From Clostridiales bacterium (GTDB lineage: Bacteria > Bacillota > Clostridia > Peptostreptococcales > Acidaminobacteraceae), in contig JASUTA010000002.1 of assembly GCA_030445805.1 (NCBI GenBank), positions 1 through 41,359 of the forward strand: a stretch of DNA of 41,359 nt, read 5' to 3'. Both the position numbers and the translations under genes were made by a program. This document shows positions 36,539 to 41,359 of this stretch, one piece after another; within the stretch, counting starts at the first letter, position 1, and each line of letters opens with the position of its first letter. The notes under the pieces were generated by a model. The model made no database searches and was not told where the DNA came from. It saw only the letters and a program-made list of their open reading frames with translations.

Positions 36539-37345
36539 TTAATAAAGAGTTTCGTCGATGTTTGATGTATAATCGTCACCAAACCATTTGATGGAAATGT
36601 CTTTAAGCGTACCGTCTTCCTTCAATTCATCCAAAGCACCTTGGAGCTTTTCTTGGAGCTCGGTATTGCCTTTTTTGAGGCAGATGGAAATCGGTTCGTT
36701 GGTCAGTTGTGCCGAACTGATTTTGAATTTGTCAGGACTCTTTGCAACGTAATCCATTGCAACGGCGGCATCAACAACGATTGCATCGATTCGGCCGGCT
36801 TCCATAGCAGTGAATGTTTGCATAATATCGTCATATTTTGTGACTTCAAATTCTGTTTTTTCAAGTTGCTTTTGTACGGCTTCATCGGCAGTTGTAGAAA
36901 GTTGTACGCCGACACGTTTCCCTGCAAGGTCTTCCGGAGTGGAAATAGAATCATCATCCGGTGCGACGACGATTACTTGCCCGTTTGCAAGGTAAGGTTT
37001 TGTAAATTCGAACTCTTCGAGACGTGCATTTGTCATACTGACGGAAGAGATGATGGCGTCGTATTTTCCTGCGTTAAGGCCTTGGAAAATGCCGTCCCAA
37101 GCAGTTGATACATATTCGACTTCCATGCCGAGTTTTTCGGCGAGTGCATTGGTCATGTCAATGTCAAATCCGATGAGCGTATTGTTTTCATCGCGATATT
37201 CCATCGGCGGATAAGAATCGTCAACGCCAATGACCAATTTAGCGGCAGCAGTGTCCGAAGATGAACTGCAAGCTGTTGCCGAAAGCACAAGAACCAGTGC
37301 CAAAGCGAGCAACAAACCGCTTTTCAATAAAGATTTTCTTCTCAT
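36539..37345 (-). CDS. Polar amino acid ABC transporter substrate-binding lipoprotein
   Basis: Lipobox ATAC; VIGVDDSYPPMEYRDENNTLIGFDIDMTNALAEKLG. Confidence 0.95.
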   Translation of the reverse strand: MRRKSLLKSGLLLALALVLVLSATACSSSSDTAAAKLVIGVDDSYPPMEYRDENNTLIGFDIDMTNALAEKLGMEVEYVSTAWDGIFQGLNAGKYDAIISSVSMTNARLEEFEFTKPYLANGQVIVVAPDDDSISTPEDLAGKRVGVQLSTTADEAVQKQLEKTEFEVTKYDDIMQTFTAMEAGRIDAIVVDAAVAMDYVAKSPDKFKISSAQLTNEPISICLKKGNTELQEKLQGALDELKEDGTLKDISIKWFGDDYTSNIDETLY

Positions 37346-37500
37346 TTTTGAAATACCCCCTGTGAATCATTCTCTAAATTCTTCTCTAAAAAATAGGTTC
37401 GATTAATATTAAATAATTATAACATCTCGTCTTGAAATTGCAAGTTTTTTGTAATAATTAAATTGAATTCAGCAAAATTTCAATGGAAATGTTCGTGTTT

Positions 37501-40500
37501 TTATTTTTGTTCACGAGTATATCGGATGCGACCGCCGAGGGACTGTTCGAGAGCCACCGGTGAAATGCCTTTACGTGTCGCATAGGCATCAATCTGATCT
37601 TGACCGAGATGGAAAACGTCAAAATATCGGGAATCGGGATGTGCCAAGAAGAGACCACAAACACTGGCTGTCGGCACCATCATAAAGTGTTCCGTCAGAG
37701 TGATGCCTGTATTTTCCGTGGCATTGAGCAGATCAAAAAGTGTCGTTTTCTCGGCGTGATCGACGAGAGACGGATACCCCATGGCGGGCCGTATTCCGCG
37801 GTAATCGGCTTTTAGCAAAGCCTCTAAGCTCAGATTTTCATCCGGCGCATAGCCCCAATAATTTTTTCTGACTTCAAGATGGAGCCATTCGGCAAACGCT
37901 TCCGCTAAACGGTCGGCGACTACTTTGATCATGAGAGATGTATACGTATCGCCTTCCGCTTCATAGGGCGCACAAAGCGCTTCGACTTCAAGTCCTCCCG
38001 TTACGGCAAAAGCGCCGATATAATCGGTAATTTCGGCATCTTTCGATGCAATAAAATCTGCGAGTGAGAGATGTTCGGAATCGATGCGTTGCTGTCTCAT
38101 TGTGTAAAACGGGAACGTTTGATCCCCGCGATCGGCGATGATGTCTTCCCCGTCCGAGTAGGCGGGATAAATGCCAAATACAGCGCGAGGATTTAATTTA
38201 CCTTCAAGTGTTCTCAGAAGTGCCTGTGCGTCATTGTATAACTTTTGCGCCTCTTCACCGTATTCGGGGTGGGAGAGAATTTCGGGGAATTTTCCCTTGA
38301 GCTCCCAAGCGTGAAAGAAAAAGACCCAATCGATAAAAGGCACCAATGTCTGAACGGATACATCCTCGATTACTTTTGTTCCAATAAAATGAGGGCGTGC
38401 AACCGTATCGGCGTTAAAAACGAGATGTGGGCGTTTCTCGCGGGCGATCTCGAGGGAATCCAGCGGCTTCAAGTTTTGTTCGGAAATCTCAATCACCTTT
38501 TTATAGCCGTCATAAGTTTTCTCCACAAATGAAGTTTTTTCCGATGCATTCATCAGCGCTTTTGCCGCTTCGACGGCTTTTGGCGCATCCGGTTCGTAAA
38601 TCACCGGCCCGTGATAGTTTGGAATAATTTTGAGACCGGTGTGGAGTTTGGACGTTGTCGCCCCGCCTATGAGAAGCGGAATGTCGAAACCGCCTTCTTC
38701 CATAGCGGCCGCCACGTGAACCATCTCGTTGAGCGACGGCGTGATAAGACCTGAGAGACCGATAATATCGACATTTTCGCGTCTGGCTGTTTCAAGAATT
38801 TCTTCCGGCGGCACCATGATTCCGAGGTCCAGGACTTCAAAATTGTTGCACTGCAAAACAATGCCCACGATGTTTTTTCCGATGTCGTGGACATCGCCCT
38901 TAACCGTGGCGAGAAGGACTTTCCCCGCAGAGGTTCCGGCGAGCGCTTCGGAAGCGTTTTCCGCTTCGATATACGGCAGGAGGAAATCCACGGCCTGTTT
39001 CATAACGCGAGCAGTCTTGACGACCTGCGGCAAAAACATCTTACCTTCTCCGAACAAATTTCCGACGGCTTTCATTCCGTCCATGAGCGGACCTTCAATA
39101 ATATCGAGGGCTTTTGGAAGCGATGCCAAGGCCTCGTTTAAATCCGGTTCCAGATATTGCGTGATGCCGCGCATGAGGGCGTGCTTGAGACGCAATTCAA
39201 ACGGATCGTTTCGCCAAGCATCCGATGCAGCCGACTTTTGAGATTTCTGCTCAGACAGCGTACTTGCATATTCAATCAATTTGTCGGTGGCTTCCGGGTA
39301 GCGGTTGAAAATGACATCTTCAACGCGTTCGAGTAAAACGGGGTCAATTTCGTCGTAGATTTGAATCATGCCGGGATTGAGGATGGCCATATCAAATCCT
39401 TCGCGAATGGCATGATACAAGAAAGCGGAGTGCATGGCTTCCCTGATAATGTTGTTCCCACGGAATGAAAATGACAAATTGCTCAACCCGCCGCTCGTTT
39501 TGGCGAAGGGCAGATTCTTTTTAATCCAAGAGACGGCGCGAATGAAATCGACCGCATAATTGGCGTGTGCTTCGATGCCGGTTCCGATGGCGAGAATGTT
39601 CATGTCGAAAATGATGTCTTCCGGCGGAAAATTCACTTTCTGAGTCAAAATATCATAAGCGCGCCGAGCGATTTGTATTTTGCGTTCATAGGTATCCGCC
39701 TGGCCGTTTTCATCAAAAGCCATAATGACAGCGGCGGCACCGAATTTCTTGATGATATGTGCATGGTGCATGAATTCCGCTTCGCCGTTTTTCAAACTGA
39801 TTGAATTGACGATGGGTTTTCCTTGAATGGCTCTTAAACCGGTTTCGATAACGGCCCAATCGGATGAGTCGATCATGATGGGGACCTTTGAAATATCCGG
39901 TTCGGCAGCGATGAGTTTGAGAAAATTATCCATTTCGGCGGCACTTTCCAAAAGGCCGTCATCAAAGTTGATGTCGATGATTTGACCGCCATTCTCAACT
40001 TGACTGCGGGCGACTTCAAGAGCTTCTTCGTATTGTTTTTCTCGAATGAGTCTGGCAAATTTAGCAGAACCTGCTACATTGGTGCGTTCGCCAATATTGA
40101 CAAAGTTAATTTCCCGGCTGATGGCAAGCGGCTCCAATCCCGCAACGACAGTGATATGTTTGAGCTCCGGGAAAGGACGCGGCACATTCCCAGCCAGTTT
40201 TTTCCCGATGGCGGCAATGTGTGCAGGAGTCGTTCCGCAGCAGCCACCGACGATATTGAGGCTTTGTGTCCGAATGAGTGAGGCGAGAAGGTCCGCTGTT
40301 TCGGCGGGTAGTTCGTCATAGGCGCCGAGCTGGTTCGGAAGACCTGCATTCGGATGAACCGAGACGAGGCGATCCGAAATTTCGGCAAGCCTTTGAACGT
40401 AAGGAATCAGTTCGCGTGCGCCGAAAGAACAATTGAGACCGATGCTGATGACGTAATCGCTTTTCATGGAAGCGACAAAGGCTTCCAGTGTTTGTCCCGA

Positions 40501-41166
40501 AAGCGTACGGCCGCTCTTATCGGTTAAGGTGCCGGAAATCATGATCGGTACAGCTGCGCCACGGTCTTTGAACAAATCTTCTGCGGCAACGAGGGCTGCC
40601 CTTGCGTTCAACGTGTCGAAAATGGTCTCGATCATAATGAGGTCGACACCGCCGTCCATGAGCCCTCGAATTTGTTCGTAATAGGCGTTCCGGAGGTCGT
40701 CAAAAGAAACATTTCTAAATCCCGGCGCCTCAACGCGCGGTGAAATGGAAGCGGTTCGGTTGGTCGGACCGACAGAGCCGCAGACAAAGCGCGGTTTTTC
40801 AGGATTTGCAGCTGTATAGGCATCACAGCAGGCGCGGGCGCTTTGGGCCGCTTTTAGATTCATTTCGTAGACGTATTCAGTGAGTTTATAATCGGCTTGA
40901 GAGATCCGATTGGCGTTAAATGTATTGGTTTCGATGATATCTGAGCCGGCTTCCAAGTAACTATTATAAATAGAAGCAATTATGTCGGGTTGCGTCAGAG
41001 TGAGCAGATCGTTGTTGCCCTTCAAAAAAATGGCATGGTCACGAAACGTCTCTCCGCGATAGTCGGCTTCGGTAAGATCTTTCTTTTGTATTTCCGTACC
41101 CATGGCACCGTCAAGCAATAAAATATTTCTTTGTAGGCGGTGCATCAGCGGATGCATTTCAAACAT
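37501..41166 (-). CDS. metH: Cobalamin-dependent methionine synthase with Hcy, pterin, B12 and AdoMet-activation domains
   Basis: 1221 aa; LLLDGAMGTEIQ, GGCCGTTPAHI, NIGERTNVAGSAKF, VKGDVHDIGKNIV (B12 His loop), C-terminal GYPSLVDHAEK and TASVCGLFLAHPDSRYF. Confidence 0.97.
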   Translation of the reverse strand: MFEMHPLMHRLQRNILLLDGAMGTEIQKKDLTEADYRGETFRDHAIFLKGNNDLLTLTQPDIIASIYNSYLEAGSDIIETNTFNANRISQADYKLTEYVYEMNLKAAQSARACCDAYTAANPEKPRFVCGSVGPTNRTASISPRVEAPGFRNVSFDDLRNAYYEQIRGLMDGGVDLIMIETIFDTLNARAALVAAEDLFKDRGAAVPIMISGTLTDKSGRTLSGQTLEAFVASMKSDYVISIGLNCSFGARELIPYVQRLAEISDRLVSVHPNAGLPNQLGAYDELPAETADLLASLIRTQSLNIVGGCCGTTPAHIAAIGKKLAGNVPRPFPELKHITVVAGLEPLAISREINFVNIGERTNVAGSAKFARLIREKQYEEALEVARSQVENGGQIIDINFDDGLLESAAEMDNFLKLIAAEPDISKVPIMIDSSDWAVIETGLRAIQGKPIVNSISLKNGEAEFMHHAHIIKKFGAAAVIMAFDENGQADTYERKIQIARRAYDILTQKVNFPPEDIIFDMNILAIGTGIEAHANYAVDFIRAVSWIKKNLPFAKTSGGLSNLSFSFRGNNIIREAMHSAFLYHAIREGFDMAILNPGMIQIYDEIDPVLLERVEDVIFNRYPEATDKLIEYASTLSEQKSQKSAASDAWRNDPFELRLKHALMRGITQYLEPDLNEALASLPKALDIIEGPLMDGMKAVGNLFGEGKMFLPQVVKTARVMKQAVDFLLPYIEAENASEALAGTSAGKVLLATVKGDVHDIGKNIVGIVLQCNNFEVLDLGIMVPPEEILETARRENVDIIGLSGLITPSLNEMVHVAAAMEEGGFDIPLLIGGATTSKLHTGLKIIPNYHGPVIYEPDAPKAVEAAKALMNASEKTSFVEKTYDGYKKVIEISEQNLKPLDSLEIAREKRPHLVFNADTVARPHFIGTKVIEDVSVQTLVPFIDWVFFFHAWELKGKFPEILSHPEYGEEAQKLYNDAQALLRTLEGKLNPRAVFGIYPAYSDGEDIIADRGDQTFPFYTMRQQRIDSEHLSLADFIASKDAEITDYIGAFAVTGGLEVEALCAPYEAEGDTYTSLMIKVVADRLAEAFAEWLHLEVRKNYWGYAPDENLSLEALLKADYRGIRPAMGYPSLVDHAEKTTLFDLLNATENTGITLTEHFMMVPTASVCGLFLAHPDSRYFDVFHLGQDQIDAYATRKGISPVALEQSLGGRIRYTREQK

Positions 41167-41359
41167 AAGGCGCTCCTTTTTACAATGCGGTCATAAAAAA
41201 CTGCAATTAAATTATCTATATAGTACGTCAAAGCCTTGAGTTTTTCAAGTTTTCTTTATAAGCCATGCAAGAATACAATTTTTAACTTGCAAAATTCGGG
41301 ATTATTAATACAATAGAATGTATAGGATAGGTGACGGATATAAAGAAGTAACCAACGAT

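Noticed and set aside
36641-37108. 155-aa + strand ORF opposite the amino-acid-binding protein gene
   Set aside because: Antisense shadow, Cys/Phe-rich, no motif.
1-41359. Mobile element, integron, prophage or defence system
   Set aside because: No transposase, integrase, recombinase, phage structural or restriction genes and no flanking inverted or direct repeats around the tRNA that would mark an insertion.

Overview
The window is about 41.4 kb of a Bacillota-like (Clostridia-type) chromosome, judged from gene content and compact operons with intrinsic terminators. I see no mobile elements, no prophage and no CRISPR. From left to right: (1) a sulfur-trafficking locus (TrxB-like flavoprotein, two half-size YeeE/YedE permeases, two TusA proteins, a LysR regulator), with two extracytoplasmic rhodanese lipoproteins further along, one carrying four tandem rhodanese domains; (2) glycan genes on both sides of the rhodaneses (GT2, ATP-grasp, GT39-like, RffA/WecE-like aminotransferase, RmlB-like dehydratase); (3) a lower meta-cleavage pathway (C-C hydrolase, hydratase, acetaldehyde dehydrogenase, aldolase) with a TRAP transporter and an IclR regulator but no ring-cleavage dioxygenase; (4) a large XRE-type regulator, a DUF3842 gene, ung, tRNA-Thr(CGU), yibE/F, alkaline phosphatase and a molbindin; (5) ClC, bacteriohemerythrin and CheX genes; (6) an ORP/Mrp-like Fe-S ATPase cluster with NifX-like proteins, then lipoate ligase; (7) a polar amino-acid ABC transporter; (8) B12-dependent metH. 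The non-coding signals I rate highest are: a 16-nt motif (15/16 identical) at the LysR promoter and at the rhodanese promoter; three degenerate ~20-bp repeats around the TRAP promoter, with a fourth copy before the hydratase gene, as candidate IclR operators; a well-formed three-way-junction RNA candidate upstream of iclR; a multi-hairpin leader before the DUF3842 gene; and inverted 14-nt operator-like copies around the promoter of the Fe-S ATPase operon. All assignments are by reading motifs; no database search was run.
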